A DNA stretch of 64,000 nt, from positions 992,001 through 1,056,000 of the forward strand of contig VXBP01002354.1 of NCBI GenBank assembly GCA_013400115.1. Reading direction: 5' to 3'. The position numbers were made by a program, and so were the translations under genes. This DNA comes from Rhinopomastus cyanomelas. Taxonomy: Eukaryota > Chordata > Aves > Bucerotiformes > Rhinopomastidae. How positions within the stretch are numbered: position 1 is the stretch's first letter; every line of letters starts with the position of its first letter. Below the pieces are notes generated by a model that did no database searches, was not told the DNA's origin, and was given only the letters and a program-made list of their open reading frames with translations. Positions 1-13,200 of this stretch are shown here, piece by piece.

Positions 1-836
1 TCTTCTGGCCAACCTAGCTCCCGAGGTCCTATTTGATAGTGCAGCCATCTCCTGCCACTTTTCCGTGGGTTAAGCTCTGATTTCCAGGCCTCTTTAGGAA
101 GTGTTTGTTTTTCACTTAACCTTTTCCTTTGCATTTGTTTAATGAAAAGACCTCTCCAGAAGTCACACTGCTGCAGCGCTGTGTTCTGCAGCTTTTGTCG
201 AGATTATCTGTGAGTGCTTCTCTAATAATTGTCCTGGGATTTAGGAGAATTCTGCAAACAGGTCACCTCCCTGCCTTCGAATCTGTTTCCCATATTAAAC
301 AGATTGCCCTTCAGCGTGTAATACATTGAAATTCTGGGGTGGGTACTGCAAACGGTAGCGTAGCTGGAGTAAATCTCACTGACATTGCAATTTACATCAA
401 TTGTTAGTGTTAATTTATGATCAAACTTTATTAAATCCATTTAGTTTTATAAAAAGACTGTAAATTAATTCTGTGATTTGGGAACACACTGAAGTTATTA
501 CTGCACAGCACCTTATTAAAATATTTGAGCACTTCTTGCCTGTACAAACACACTGCGATGCTCTGGTAGTCTCAGTGGTTTTTAACCGTACTGCTGCAGC
601 ACTGTAATGATTTTCGTTACTGTATGAGAAAACTCAGGTGATAATGACACGGTTCCTGTTTAATTATGTGCTACGTTTGATTGCACAGATATGGACCCCG
701 TTAAGTTTATTATTCATAGTGCTTCAGGGGGCCCTTTCTTGGCAGTCTCAGGGTGTTTATGGGTTTTGTCCGTTACCGTTTGCCATTGCTGTGCACAGAA
801 ACAGCACAACAAAGAAAACAGAAATTCATTATTTAG
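1..836. other. Non-repeat intergenic/intronic DNA
   Basis: I see no repeat, RNA gene or convincing exon here. The longest open frames are under 90 codons, and the one at 638-889 simply runs into the CR1 copy that follows. Codon content looks random. Confidence 0.6.
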
Positions 837-1261
837 TCATAGAATCATGGAAAGTTCTTGGCTGGGAGGGACCTCCAGAGGTCATCTAGTGCAGCCTCCC
901 CACACAGGGACAGCTCTACCTAGGTCAGGGCGCTCAGAGCCTCATCAAGCCTGACCTTCAGTGACTCCAGGGATGGGGCCCCCACCACCTCCCTGGGCAG
1001 CCCAGTCCAGCCACCAACCTCTCTCACACTGAAGAACTTGTTTCTAGCATCCAGCCTAAATCTTTCCTGTCCCAGCTTGAACCCCTTGCTCCTTGTCCTG
1101 TCCATCTTGAAAAGACCTTCCCCTGCCTTCATGTAGTACCTTCAGGTACTGGAAGGTGCCCCCGGACCCTTCCTTTCTCCAGGCTGAGCAGCTCCATCTG
1201 TCTCATATGAGAGATGCTCCATTCCCCTGATCACTTTAGTGGCCCTTCTCCTCCTCCTCCA
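837..1261 (-). mobile_element. CR1 LINE fragment, tail type C
   Basis: Read on the minus strand this is the last ~420 bp of a CR1 non-LTR retrotransposon. The 3' end, at the low coordinate, shows the terminal 'gattctatga'-like motif and a 'cctccagaggtc' block. A frame at 920-1132 (minus) still reads like the CR1 ORF2 C-terminus, with FKLGQERFRLDARNKFFSVR followed by a VGGWTGLPREV block. The copy is 5'-truncated at about 1261, as is usual for CR1. It shares its tail type with the copy at 38124-38386. It is a dead fossil with no complete ORF. Confidence 0.9.
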
Positions 1262-2470
1262 GTAATTTTACTGGCAAAGCACCAAGCGTGGTGCATTTTT
1301 CAAACGGTCTGTGACCCCTCAAATACCAAAAATCCAGATGAGTTTTGTTACCAGGAGGCGTATTCCTTGTGTGGTCCAGGGATTCTGTACGAACACGCGA
1401 TGGCAAATAGACAAAGCATCGCGCAGTCTGTGTCTACATAATATTTACTGGTGTTTTAGCCTGGCCTTACGCTGCGATAGATAAATAATTCAGAGGGTCC
1501 TCGGGAAAGGGCTTCGAAGTTGTATGGAAAGCAAAATTGCTCAAATGTGGGTGAGAAAGATCAGCAAGATATTTAATAACTCCTTGGCTGGGGGTTATTG
1601 CGGGGTGTTTTTCCACACAGACAGACTCAGCAAACAATGCACTGGGGCTCAGGGTGGTGTGGGGGAGGAGAGGACACGTGTCCCATGCTGGCACCGCAGT
1701 CCTCAGCGGCTGTGTGTGTGCGGGACGAGGACGCAGCGACACACATCCCTTTCTCCATCTAGAGTTGCCTTTGGAGGCAATTACCATCTATAAGAGATGG
1801 CCTCCTCCCTGCTGTTCTCCCCTGGAGCATCTTCTCCCCTACCAGCACAATTGCTCTTCTGAAAGCTCCCTGAGCTGGTTCAGTCGCGAAACTTGCTCTA
1901 GAAATTGGCTAAAGCCCCCTGCTCGTTCTGACTGACAGCAAGTGAGAAAGTAGGAGCAGTCACAGGGAACCTGGCAGCAGTGTTGTCTGGCACATCTGGG
2001 TCTGGAAGGAAACTTGAGTCCTAATCTGTCTGACAGAAGTGTCTCTTGTTGTGGCTGATGGCATGAGGAGCTCTGTCATTGCTGTGTCCTTGGTCGTGTG
2101 TCGTGCTGACCCGTCTGGAACAGCTCGGGTCTGCTGTTTGCATGGGTTGTGGCTCTGGTCTTGAGGACAGTCTCTGACTGGTCCATTCCTTCTACCTGAC
2201 AGAATGAAGTGTGATTCAGTAGCTTAATCCCCACGCCTTATCACACTTCTGTTAAAGATTAGGGTTAAATATTTGCAGACACATAGTTTATCCATAATTT
2301 AGTCAGTGAGGAGACTGCAGTCACCATGGGCAGGTTGAAGGTAGAACTCTGGTTTCAGAAACCTCCCAGCAAGATGCTGTTTTCTGTTCTGATAAGGGTG
2401 GTCCTTGTTTTTATTGACTTAAACTCTCAGCATTCCAAAAGGAAACAAAATACCACCGAACGAGTGTAAT
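1262..2470. other. Non-repeat DNA
   Basis: No repeat family or gene is recognised. Overlapping open frames of 89-106 codons on both strands at 1467-1793 show no domain or motif I know, and being open on both strands suggests chance. The DNA is ordinary in composition. Confidence 0.55.
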
Positions 2471-3262
2471 AGAGTCATGGAATCATTGGGGACTGGAAGG
2501 GACCTCGAAAGATCATCCAGTCCAATCCCCCTGCCACAGCAGGACCACCTAGACCAAGTCACACAGGAACACATCCAGGTGGGTTTTCAACGTCTCCAGT
2601 GAAGGAGACTCCGCAGCCCCCCTGGGCAGCCCCTGCCAGTGCTCTGTCACCCTCACAGTAAAGAAGTTCCTTCTGATATTTATATGGAACCTCCTCTGTT
2701 TCAGCTGACACCCATTGCCCCTGGTCCTGTCACTAGATGACATTGAGACGAGCCTGGCTCCATCCTCCTGCCACCCACCCTTCACATCTTTACAGACATT
2801 AATGAGGTCACCCCTCAGTCTCCTCTTTCCAAGCTAAAGAGACCCAGCTCCCTCAGCCTTTCCCCATAAGGGAGATGCCCCACTTCTTTCATCATCCTCA
2901 TTGCTCTACACTGGACTCCCTCCAGCAGCTCTGCATCTTTTTTGAACTGAGGAGCCCACAACTGGACACAAGGCTCCAGATGTGGTCTCACTAGTGCAGA
3001 GTAGAGGGGAAGAAGAATCTCTCTTGATCTGCTAACCAGCCCCTTCTGATCCACCCCAGGATGCTATTGGCCCTCTTGGCCACAAGAGCACATTGGTGGT
3101 TCTTATGGTCATCCTGCTGTCCACCAGGACCCCCAGGTCCATTTCTCCTACACTGTTCCCCAACAAGTTGGTCCCCAACCTATACTGGTACCTGGGGGTG
3201 TTCTTGCCCAGATGCCAGACTCTACACTGGCCCTTGTTCATTAAATTTCTCTCTGCTTTGAA
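2471..3262 (-). mobile_element. CR1 LINE copy, tail type A, ~790 bp
   Basis: Minus-strand CR1 whose 3' tail begins at 2471 with 'gattggaaggg'-type sequence. It covers the 3' tail, the ORF2 C-terminal extension and part of the reverse-transcriptase thumb region. Its 5' truncation lies near 3262, just past the block matching the 'CACTGGCCCTTGTTCA' stretch of the thumb region. It is one of the longest CR1 copies in the window. The exact 5' border is uncertain by about 50 bp because the element is diverged there. Confidence 0.93.
2549..3262 (-). pseudogene. CR1 ORF2 C-terminal remnant (reverse transcriptase, broken)
   Basis: Reading down the minus strand, the pieces are a thumb-region block (residues like NKGQCRVWHLGKNTPRYQYR), then DLGVLVDSRMT, then the SREILLPLYSALVRPHLEPC block, then a C-terminal EDGARL...FHINIRRNFFTVRVTEHW block. 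In CR1 these belong to one ORF2 protein (endonuclease plus reverse transcriptase). Here they lie in different frames with stops between them, and the endonuclease and the catalytic (F/Y)ADD core are absent. It is a non-functional fragment of the host mobile element at 2471-3262. Confidence 0.85.
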
Positions 3263-4644
3263 GCTGAGGAGCAAAGTGTTAGTGGTCGACAGGTTGAGTG
3301 CCCATGACATGTCGTAAAGACACAGTATTCTGCCAGTCACCTCTTGGTGTTCTCCAGAGATCAGGACAAATGGAAGCTGCACACTGTGTGTGTTTGTGTG
3401 CTGCATCTTTGGGCCATAATGGTGCCAGGGAAGATCTATTTATTATCAGAGTGTGATGTCACTCGTTAGATACCCTGCTGGCTTCGTTTATGGCGAGCAG
3501 TTCTGCGAAGGCACAGACGACTCTTCCTCCCTCTCCATCTGCCGTTGGGTCCAATTCCCAGTGCGTCCCGTTGGTATTTATACAAATTGCTGGGAAGTCC
3601 TTTATCAATGCTTCAGATGGTAACGACTCCGTTTTCTAGATCCCTGTCTCCAAATTACCAGCCAGGGCTCATGCTGTTTTCAATTATTGCAACTCAGCCC
3701 ATTTGCTTCGTGAAAAAGAAGATATGAAATTCTTTTCTGTGTTGAGTGAGGCACCGGAAAGGAGCTCTCCTTAGCACCAGAGGAGTCCCACTGGAAGAGC
3801 ATTTGTCTGATGCCGGCAGTACTGCGGGTACCTCTGGGTTTACTCCTCTGTTCTTTGAAAGCCAGCCCCTGCTGAGTTCAAAGGGAGCAGGGGCAGAGCC
3901 TCGGTGAAGCAGAATCGCCTGCACAGAACAAGCAGTGCTCTTACCCCGAGCTCTGCCTCTCAGCTCAGGCTACGCAAGCGGGTCTGGGTACATCTGGCAC
4001 CATATCACAGCAGACACGCGAAGCAGTGGCTGGTGAGAGCCCTGGTGGCTCGTTTGGTTGGCTGTAGGATTTCACTGCCCGAGCTGCTCACTTTGCCTGC
4101 ATCGGCTGGGGAACAGGGGACCGGGCAGCCACACTTGTCAGCGTGGTTGGATCCAAGAGGAAGGTGGTTTGAGAACTGAACTTGTGGTATTTAGTATCTT
4201 AATGAGCACAACAGATTTTGAGTCCTGGGGATCGGAGTATGGGGTAGGTGGGTGTTTGTTTTGTTTGTGATGGTTTTTTTGTGCTGTAGAGGCTGGATTG
4301 GCCCTTTCCCATTGCTTGCAGTAGTATTCAGAGCGGTGAGCAACAGCTCAACACCCTCAGTCAGAAAATAGAAGTGGGTCTATAGCTGCAATCACTATTT
4401 ATGTCTGCGTGGGCAGCGGGTGCAGTCCTGGTGCAGACTGCATTGTGGTCAATAACTTGCACTTATTGTAGTTCAGATTATCCACATGCAGGCTGTCAGG
4501 GGTGACACATTCATCTAACGCCTTCTGACAGATTCAGCGCAGTTCGTAGCTGGCAGACGCACTGTTTGGACCAAATGTTCCAACACCAACGCGTTGGGCA
4601 GAAAGCCAGTAGCTGTTTGTCATGCAAATATAAATAACTGATGC
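3263..4644. other. Non-repeat DNA
   Basis: No recognisable repeat, exon or RNA gene. The longest frames are 91 codons or less and match nothing I know. Confidence 0.5.
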
Positions 4645-4746
4645 CGCGGCAGCGGCGGTGCCTTGCAGCAGAGGAGTCTGTGCTCTGCTAGAAGCAACGC
4701 GCGCTGGACGAAGTGATGGGTGTATACTTTAAACCCACGCGTGCGA
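4645..4746. other. Small CpG-dense patch
   Basis: About eleven CpG dinucleotides fall in roughly 100 bp (gccgcggcagcggcgg, caacgcgcgctgg, ccacgcgtgcgag), set in otherwise CpG-poor DNA. It is too short to be a classical CpG island. It could be a regulatory or unmethylated spot, or simply a chance GC patch. Confidence 0.35.
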
Positions 4747-7700
4747 GTGCCAGGGAACAATCAGGGGCGTTGCTGTTACCTGTGAAATACTGCAAAACTC
4801 ATGCCATGAGTTCTTGGAGTCGCAGGAGCTGCCTTTCATTGTGTATTGGACAGCGGGGGGCAGAGTTAGGACCCTTGTCGGCGCTGCTGCAGGTTTAATC
4901 TTCCACCTGTCTGCACAGGGAGCTGCCTGTGATCACACAGGCAGGGAGAAGTGAGCCCTGGAATCATGGCTGAGGTCCTTTCCTGCTTCATTTCACCTTG
5001 ACTGCCTACATCTGCCCACAGCTGGCCAGATGTCACCTCAGGAGAGCAAAAGCTTCTCCCCTCCACGTGTGCAAGTGGGAACAGGGCTGTCCTGACCAGA
5101 GGCCACCTTGCCTGTCCTGTGTTGAAGCGCAGGTACCCCGTTCCCAAGGCGCTGTGCATCAGCTCAGCTGCCGAGGTACACAGCCAGGAACATGCTTTCC
5201 TACGGAACCGAAATTGCCAAGGTATCTTCCTCACAGCAGCCTGGGTGTTCAGAGCCAGCCCCACGTGGAGTAGGATGTTGTAATTTTTGTGTTCAGACTG
5301 GATCTGTTGGTTTTCAGCTAACGCAGGTAGATTGCTTCCAGTGCAATGCGGGAAATTAAGGCAGTAATGAGCAATGTGGGTTTATTAAGATAATAAACCA
5401 GATACTTTGAGTCCTCTGGTTAAACTATCTTGTCTGTACTTGCCTTCCTCCTTTTTCAGCAGAAGGCCGATCGGAATGCCTGGGCTGTGTGGTGTTTATT
5501 TGGCTTGGAACACTGTTAGCAGCATATTGAACCGAGGGAAAACATTTCAGTGTAATATCCCCACTTGTGATAAAACTTAATAAAGTTGCAGCCTCCCACT
5601 TTAAATCAGCTCTTCTGTTCTTAATTCATTTGTGCTGGTGTCCTGATCAATAGAGGCACTTGTGCAGCGAGATTCTGCAGCTGTTAGGAAGGAAACCAGC
5701 TACCACAAAGGCTTGGGACAGGGCTGGAAATGCAAAGCGGGGACTTTCTGGGAAGGCAGATCTTCATGACTGCCTGAAATCCAGTTTGGGCTGGTGCGTT
5801 GCAATGGGACCTTCACTTACTCGGCTCTTGTGGAAGCATCAAGAAGCAGATTGCTTTGTCTTTTTCTTGGGGTCTCTTGAGAAGACGCCGGGTGCAACGG
5901 CTGACTCAAACAGCTCTTAAACAACTTGTGTGACTCCATAGGAGCGTGGTGCAAGTCTCACTGCTCTGGTTTAGAGCTGCTGCGTCTGAGCAACTGTCTC
6001 TGCTGTCTTAGTTTCTCAAAGCATCCTACCCATCTTCTTTGTTTGTGTCTGAACTACACGTGCTTCAGTTTCCAGGAGAACTCTGCCTGGTAATGAAAGC
6101 CCTGCTTCTGCTGTCGCACAACAGCTCCTTATCCTTCTCTTCCGCCGTAAACAAGGATAAATGGTTACGCGCCCTCAAAGCTTAAGCCTTATGTCAGTCA
6201 CACCATATAAATGTCTTCTCTTTTTCTCTGGCATCAGTGGCAGGGGGAAAAAAGTCTGCACTGATGATTTCCTTCATCCTCTTCCTTGTTTTAAACCTCA
6301 GAGTCATGATACATAATCGTAACCAGGATTCTTTTTGCAGCTGCAGAGCTGATGTGCAAAAGATAATTAACTTGGACAGTGACACCTCTCCATAACCCAT
6401 CCAGTCAATACTTCAGCTCTTTGTTCTCTGGAGTGTTAAAGCTCTTGTCTTAGTTCACTTTGCTCTTTGGTGCTGCTCCGCATCTTGCAGTCCACCCCCA
6501 GTGTTTGTTGCTGCAGTGCAGAGCACACACACAACTGCAAAAGCTGCCCGTCGTAAGGGAAAGTGCTGGAAGCAAGCAGGGAGCGAATAAACAAAGGGCT
6601 GTTTGGGATCCGTGCTCAAAGTTGTCGTCTCCCTGTCTTGGCTGTTCATTTAGACAGATGCGTAAAACATCTGGACTGTCGTCATTCACTGCCAGGATCC
6701 TGGCGACTCCAAACAGACCTGCAAGCCCGTTTTACTAATTGAGAAGGGAGTTGCCAGCAGTCACTGACAATAGCAGTTTCATGGTCTTCAGTCCCTGGAG
6801 GGAGGGCGAGAAAGAGCTGCAGGATGTGCTCTCCACATACTGTCTACACATATTCCAAGTAGTATCGCACCGGATTTCACACCACCCGAGCTGGCCGGCA
6901 TTTAGAGACGTCAGAGACTTTTAAAGTTCATTATTGCAGGGAATCTGGTGCCGTCTTTGGTGTAAAGGCTGAAAGTGTAATTTTAGGACAGCTCTGCAAA
7001 GTGGGGTCCTAGTAGGTCCTTCCGCAGGCTCATACGTCATCAGTGGATGCAGTCAATGCTGTCTGCTTACAGAGCATGTGGGTGTTTGTCTGAAGGATCT
7101 CAGTGTGTTAATAGTTTTGATAAACACGTGGAGCAGCTTCCCTCAGCTCAGGTACCTGGTCTCTAGTGGAGACACCTCAATGAACTAACTTCAAATGTCA
7201 GTTGCTATTCATGAGAGTCTAAGCTGCTCTGGTTTGTTCCTGAATGAGTTTTGCGTGGAGGGGAGGTGTAGGAGGAGCGTTGGCAGTACTCTTTAGAAAT
7301 ACCCTTGGTTTTAATCTTCATCACACTTTTCGAAGCAGTGTTTTTTTAAGGTCTCATACTGAAGAAAGACTTTGGGCTGTAGAAATCCACAACAAAAGTA
7401 CATGAGTTTTAGAGAAAGAATAGTCTTAACTGTCTCTAAGGCTCAGTGAAAGTTTCTGGTGAAAATTCCATGAGATTAAGGTAAACCATGTGTTTTCTAG
7501 CTGGCAAGTCTTCTTGTTCTGGGGTTTAATATCCTACAATATTAAACGTTACTCAACGTGGGTCTAAACCTGCCAGCATCCCACCTACCCAGTGTTTGCA
7601 TTTCCAGCCTTGCTTGTCGCGATTTCTGTTCCAAACAGCACAGTAAAACTGGTGCTCAAGGAGAACCTCTTCAGCCCCGCTGTCTGTGATCTCCTGGTTA

Positions 7701-10075
7701 GACAAGATCCGTTGTGTTACAGGCATTTTACTTCAAATTGCCACCACGAGGTGAAGCTCCTGGTCTGTTCTGAAAGGTCTGTGGCCAGGTCCTGTCAGTC
7801 TGTAGATCCTCACTGTAGTATCTTCCCTCTCCTCTTTTGTTTGCGGGACAGGCACGTTAGACGACGCGGTTAGGAGCGGCCGTGGCGTTTGCTCTTTAGG
7901 GGAGGAGCACGTTAAGGCTGACGACTTGGTTGTGCATTGCTGTTTCCTACGGGACGTGCTTGTGGAAGAACAAATACGCACGTTCCTCCTGGTGGCACAA
8001 CAATCAGCACAGCTCCACAGACAGCTCTGCTCTGCAAAGGGTCTGCAAGAAGCACATGTGTCCCCTCAGTCCCATGCTTGCTGCTTGTGGCAGTACCAGC
8101 AGATGTTTCTTGAACAACTAAGTGAAATGTGCAGAGATTTATGATGGTCCTCAGTTAGTGTGAAGATTTATTCTGCAGTCTTGAGCTGTCCCAGGAAATT
8201 TCCATCTCCTGGGTAAAATATTTTCAGTGTTCCAGCGACGATTTCTAATACAGTTACTGATTAGAGCAGAAACATTTACAGTAAATAAGTTATTTGTGAA
8301 TTCAAGTAGAGTTTTTGTCTTCAAACAGCTTGTGCTTTTAACACATTTCTTCTCAAGCCATAATTACCCAGTAAGTCATTTTATGATTCTTCCTCTCCAG
8401 ACAAGCAGTACACGATGAAATTTCAGGTTCAAGGAGTCAAGAGCGTGCTTGTGGTTCCTGTCTGGGCTCTCACTGTTGTCTGGTCACAAGGAGGTGCCTC
8501 TCCACACTTGAGTGGTTAGCGTGACCGTGACAGGCAGCTGAAACCTAGAAATGTGTTTGTCCTTCTGAAACAAGGAGCAGATGCTCTGTGGGATCCTTGT
8601 CTCCGTCTATTAGTTTAAGAAGAGGTCAGAGAATGGTGAAATGATATAACAATTATAACTGTAGTGCTTTGTGCCTTTGAGGAGAGTGGACTCCTGTGAT
8701 GTTCAGTGTAGCTGGCATCTGAAACAAGCTGCCAAACTGGCAGGGCCTTCCCAGGGAAGCCAATCCCGTTCTCACTGCTCTACAGTGAGGAAAGTGTAAG
8801 TGGGGACCGAAACCTACGGGTGTTGCAGAGCACGATGCTGTCCCATAACACGTGTCTGTGAGGTGCAGTCTGCATCATCTGGGATTTCAAAACACCCTAA
8901 CTGGCTGCATTCTCCTTACCAATCAATTAATATTCCTCCTCATAAGAGCTGGAACTAAGACAGAACTCAAAAGATAGAACATTGGGTGAGGGAAGCGACC
9001 TACCTTCTCCTACCTGCTTCTACACCTATTTATTTTATGTGCTCAGAATTAAGTTTGTTAAAAGATTCTGCCTGGACAAATGTTTTACCTCTAACTAAGG
9101 AGCAGCAGAAGTGCTCCCCGTGCCCCTACGCTTGCTGTTGTCTATAGATCCACTTAGATTAATTTGGACCCCAAGGCTTCTCTTCACTGAGCACGACAGT
9201 AGCAAACATGCCAAAGCAGCTGCTGAGAGAAGGGCCCTTTCGCTACGTGGAATCCACTGTATTTACTATTACTTGTACATTAATATGAAGGTTAAAAGTA
9301 AACTATAAAAAGTAGATGGCCCTGTTCTTTCAGACCAGCAATAGACACTGGTATCAGAATGAAACAGCTGTCAGGAGAAGTTAAATCCTTGCACTTCATG
9401 TAAAGTCGTGTCCCAGCAGAAGGTCCCACTTGTGTTCGTTTTATCCAGGAAGAGGTTCTCTTCAGATTTAAGGGCACCCAGGCTGTAAGCAACAGATCTG
9501 AACATGGTGTGCTGGATTTGCAGTCATTGGAGAACTGGACTAGAGATACAGTCTCTTAAAGTTTGTACCTTCTCCTCTCTTAAGTGCTCGTGCTTTGGGA
9601 AGGACGTGAAGAGTTGTCCCTTGCTTTTGCCACGCAGGTGTCAGGTTTTCTTAACCTCTTGGTCTTTTGAGCAAATGATTTCTCTGGCATTTTTCAGAGT
9701 GGAAAAATAACTTGGAATTTCTGACAATATTGTTTGGCCCAGATACTTTACATTCGTCCAGTGGGGCTTGTTTAGAGCAAAGTCCAGGCTGTGTCTCTGA
9801 GTGTCTTCAAGCGATCCTAAAATCCAGCTCTGTTTCAGAGGTTGCTGTGTGCACGTGCAAACTGCACTTCTGCTTTCACTGACTGGAGGACAATTAAGCT
9901 GTTGCCTTGGTGGGATTAAAACACACAGATAAAACATTACTGAACGTCTTACATGTTTATAATTGCCCAGGTTTTGGTGGCTGGGTTTTTCGTGTCATCC
10001 CTCTCTGCCTGACAGATTTCTCCACCTTCTCATGTTTTGCCATAACTGTTGGGTCTCAGAGGAATGTGCCCAGGC
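4747..10075. other. Long non-repeat stretch (5.3 kb)
   Basis: This is the longest CR1-free stretch in the first quarter of the window. No exon, RNA gene or transposon is recognised. The longest frame (4866-5264, minus, 132 codons) has no domain, and its plus-strand counterpart (4998-5273) is also open, which points to chance. AATAAA-like words occur but without supporting context. Confidence 0.5.
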
Positions 10076-10259
10076 AGTGAGCGAGTTCCTTGTTTTGCTT
10101 TGCTTGTGCACACGGCTTTTGCTTTATGTATTAAACTGCCTCTGCCTCAGCCCACAAGTTTTCTCACTTCTGCTCCTCAGTGCTCTCCCCCACACCTCCG
10201 GGGGGGAGTGAGCGAGTGGCTGTGTGGGGCTGAGTGCTGGCTGGGGTTAAACCACGACA
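10076..10259 (+). mobile_element. 3' end of an endogenous-retrovirus LTR (solo/truncated)
   Basis: The segment has an 'attaaa' polyadenylation-like word at 10130-10135, a 'cccacaagttttctcact' block, then 'ggagtgagcgagtggctgtg' and 'ctggggttaaaccacgaca', ending in CA at 10258-10259. From memory this matches the 3' end of a widespread avian ERV LTR family. After the CA there is no recognisable primer-binding site and no gag/pol sequence follows, so this looks like a solo LTR or a truncated relic. The 5' border is not resolved; LTR sequence may extend upstream toward about 9960. It is non-coding. Confidence 0.62.
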
Positions 10260-13200
10260 TCTGTTCAACAGAATTTAGAGCATACTTCCTCAGAAAGGAA
10301 AGGCTTCTCTTCCTCAGTCAGCCAGCTCTGGTGTGTCCTCTAAGGCAACTAGACAAGGAAGATCCACGTAAGCTAGAAGTACATGAAAGTACAAATACTC
10401 ACACTTGAGCGGTGGAGATGGCTGGTGTTCGGAGCACCTGAACCCTAAGGGCAGCAAAAGGGGATTGTTTTCCTTAAAACACCAGGTTTGCAGACCTGGT
10501 GGTGTTTTGTTTGGGTGATGGGATGGCTGTAGCTTCATGAGAAACAAAAGCTGGAAGTAGCCTCTTTGTACGTCATAGACTCGTGCGTTGTCATAGGAGA
10601 TGGCTCTTTATGTTGAACTTAGTACAGTTCAATCATCGTTGTCAGTCGTTTGAGATGTGCTGGAGACTGTATTTGACTCCATGACACTCAGTACTTAGCA
10701 GACAGTGTGGGCTGCTTTATCTGAAGTCTTCGAACACTACATGGGATTGAAGGTGATTTGTTATTTCTGGTTGCATCCTACGTGCCAGCATATGTTGATA
10801 CGGGGTGATGGGATTTTAGCTATTTACTGTCCAAGCAAAAAACTTCTTTGTGTCTTGTCTGTTTGAAACTGCATCTAGTTGCTAAGTCATGAGTAGAGGC
10901 TGATCCTCATCCAGAAGTGGCGTTGGCTGTTGGCTGGAATGTACACGACTCGCTGTGAGCTAATGCAGCGTATGAAGCTCAGAGATGAGCTGTGGCTTTA
11001 GAGGAGGAAGTATATTAAAGTTCTTTCCTCCAGAGAGGTACAGAGGTCAGCCCGATGTCACTCCAGCAGCTTTATTGCACTGATGCCATCTTCATAATTA
11101 TCAGACTAAACTGCAAGTGTGAAACTGCTGCCACTGTGCTGATCCCAGATCCGAGCACTAGCATCAGAGCAGCAAACACAAGGAGGGAGTAAAACAGGCA
11201 GGGAGGGAGGGCTTTCCCTGTTGGTGGGGTGCTCCTCTCCTTTGCCATGACTAGGAGTATTTGTTCTGGCTTTATGAAGAGACAAGGAGGGAAGCAGTTG
11301 GGAAAGACAGTGAGACTTGTGTTTCCCAGCTTCCCAGAAAAGGTAAAAGTCTTCAGAGCGTGTGAACTGAGTTAATGCACACAGGGTTTGGGGCCATCCA
11401 GAAGCAGGGAGGCTGCTAATTCTGTGGCTGCAAGAGGTTTCGACAGATGGGCCATGTGCAGGAGAAAAAGGATCACAAACATGGAAGTCTCAGGGCTGTT
11501 GCTGCAGTTTCCATTGTTGGCAGACCAACTCTGCGTGAGGGAGCTTACAAATGGGGCTAGAAGGCAAAATGTAGTAGCCACTTCGGTAACTCCTAGGCAG
11601 GCAACTGCTCCTGGGGATTTCGCTCAGGGTTCTTCCTTTTCGCTTTTTGGGAGCGCTTTGCAATTGCTGTTGGCCGTCCTAGTGCTTTGGAAGTAGCTAA
11701 ATATTTCAGTTGCCTTCAGCCCTAAAGAAGATCGTTATATATAGCAAACAGAGGGGTACTCTATGTGCCCACAAGCTTTGCGTAGACCGGGCTCGGCAGG
11801 AATTCTTTGCACTGTGGTAATGAACCAGTTTAATCTTACTTGGTGCTAAAAGCTTTAGGCACAGCGTTTTGTTCGTGTAAAGCTTCATTTTATGTATCTG
11901 AATTAATTTTGAATCTCCTAATGCTATGTGTTATATATAGTGAATCTTATCCTGAACAAACAGTCCTCAGCCCAGCTTTCGCTAAATAATTAATGTTACA
12001 GAGATTCTATTTGCAGAAATCATTGCAAACTGGAAATTAAAGGCAGTGGCTTCAGAAATGCATCTTGGATGCCTTTATTTCAGGAACTTGGACTATCCAC
12101 CAAAAGTCATCTCTGACCTAGCTGTGTTTTGCCACTTGGTCTGTTTTGCTCTGATGAATGTCCACAGGCTTGAGACAAAAAGGACCAGATCAATTTTTGT
12201 AGGTAGTTATTCTTTGCCACGTTGGCTTTATTCTTCCCAGTACATCTCATTTGTGTGTTTGAGGTGTGACCAGTCTGTTGCATCCAGTCCTATGAAAGGT
12301 TGGAACTTCTTCCTGTACTTAGCTGATTTCTACTACAGATGCAACTCATAATAGGAGCTATGAGCTTCACAGCCTAGTCAGAGACACAGTCTTGACTTCT
12401 CATCTGACCTCAGATCCCAGTAACATCAATTCTCCTCCCATTTTACAGACACCTTCAGATGTATGTGGGATGTGCAAGTGAACCCCAAGCCAGGGAATAG
12501 CTTAACTCCCAAGAAATAGCTTAAATGAGGAGAAGCTGTCCTTACTCTTTCCCTCATGGGATGTCCCCAGAAGGAGGCGAGAGGCCATGGTGCAAGTAGA
12601 AAACTAGGTCAGAACAAGCCCACGTTTTCAATCCGGATTTGGCACGGAGCGCGAGTGGGCAGATGGAGAAATCCCATGCAAGGGGTCACCTAGTAATTTT
12701 TAATTATTTCCTTTTGGCCAGGTTGACTGTAAATCCATCAAAATCTATGGTTGTTGGAACTGCTAATGGGTTCCTAATTAGAAATTAGCCAGCCATATTA
12801 ATAATATATAATGTTTCCCCAGTCTGTCAACCAAGAGGATGAAGCCGTTAACAGCCTAAGCGCTAGGCTGGGTGATGCTTGTTTAACTGTGTGATTCTCT
12901 GTACCCTTGAGCCTGCTCTCTCCTCATGACCGAGTAGTTTTGAGGTGCACTGTAGCATTTTTGCAACTAATTCCACACCAATCTTTCTGACTAACCCAGT
13001 TTGGCTCTTTTGAAGCCTCAGAGTGATAATGGTGGTACAGTTTGTTGTGTAGCCGTGCTGTGTGGAGCTAATTACTACGGTGCAAGGCCATGTTTGCTTA
13101 TTTGGCTTTAATGCGGTGGTGGAAATGCGCTGAGATGTGGAACCAGTGGACCTTCATATTTAGGCTGGTTGCTTGTGTTTTGTCTGTACAACATAATGTT

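Noticed and set aside
4866..5264. 132-codon minus frame
   Set aside because: A plus-strand frame is open over the same interval and no domain is visible.
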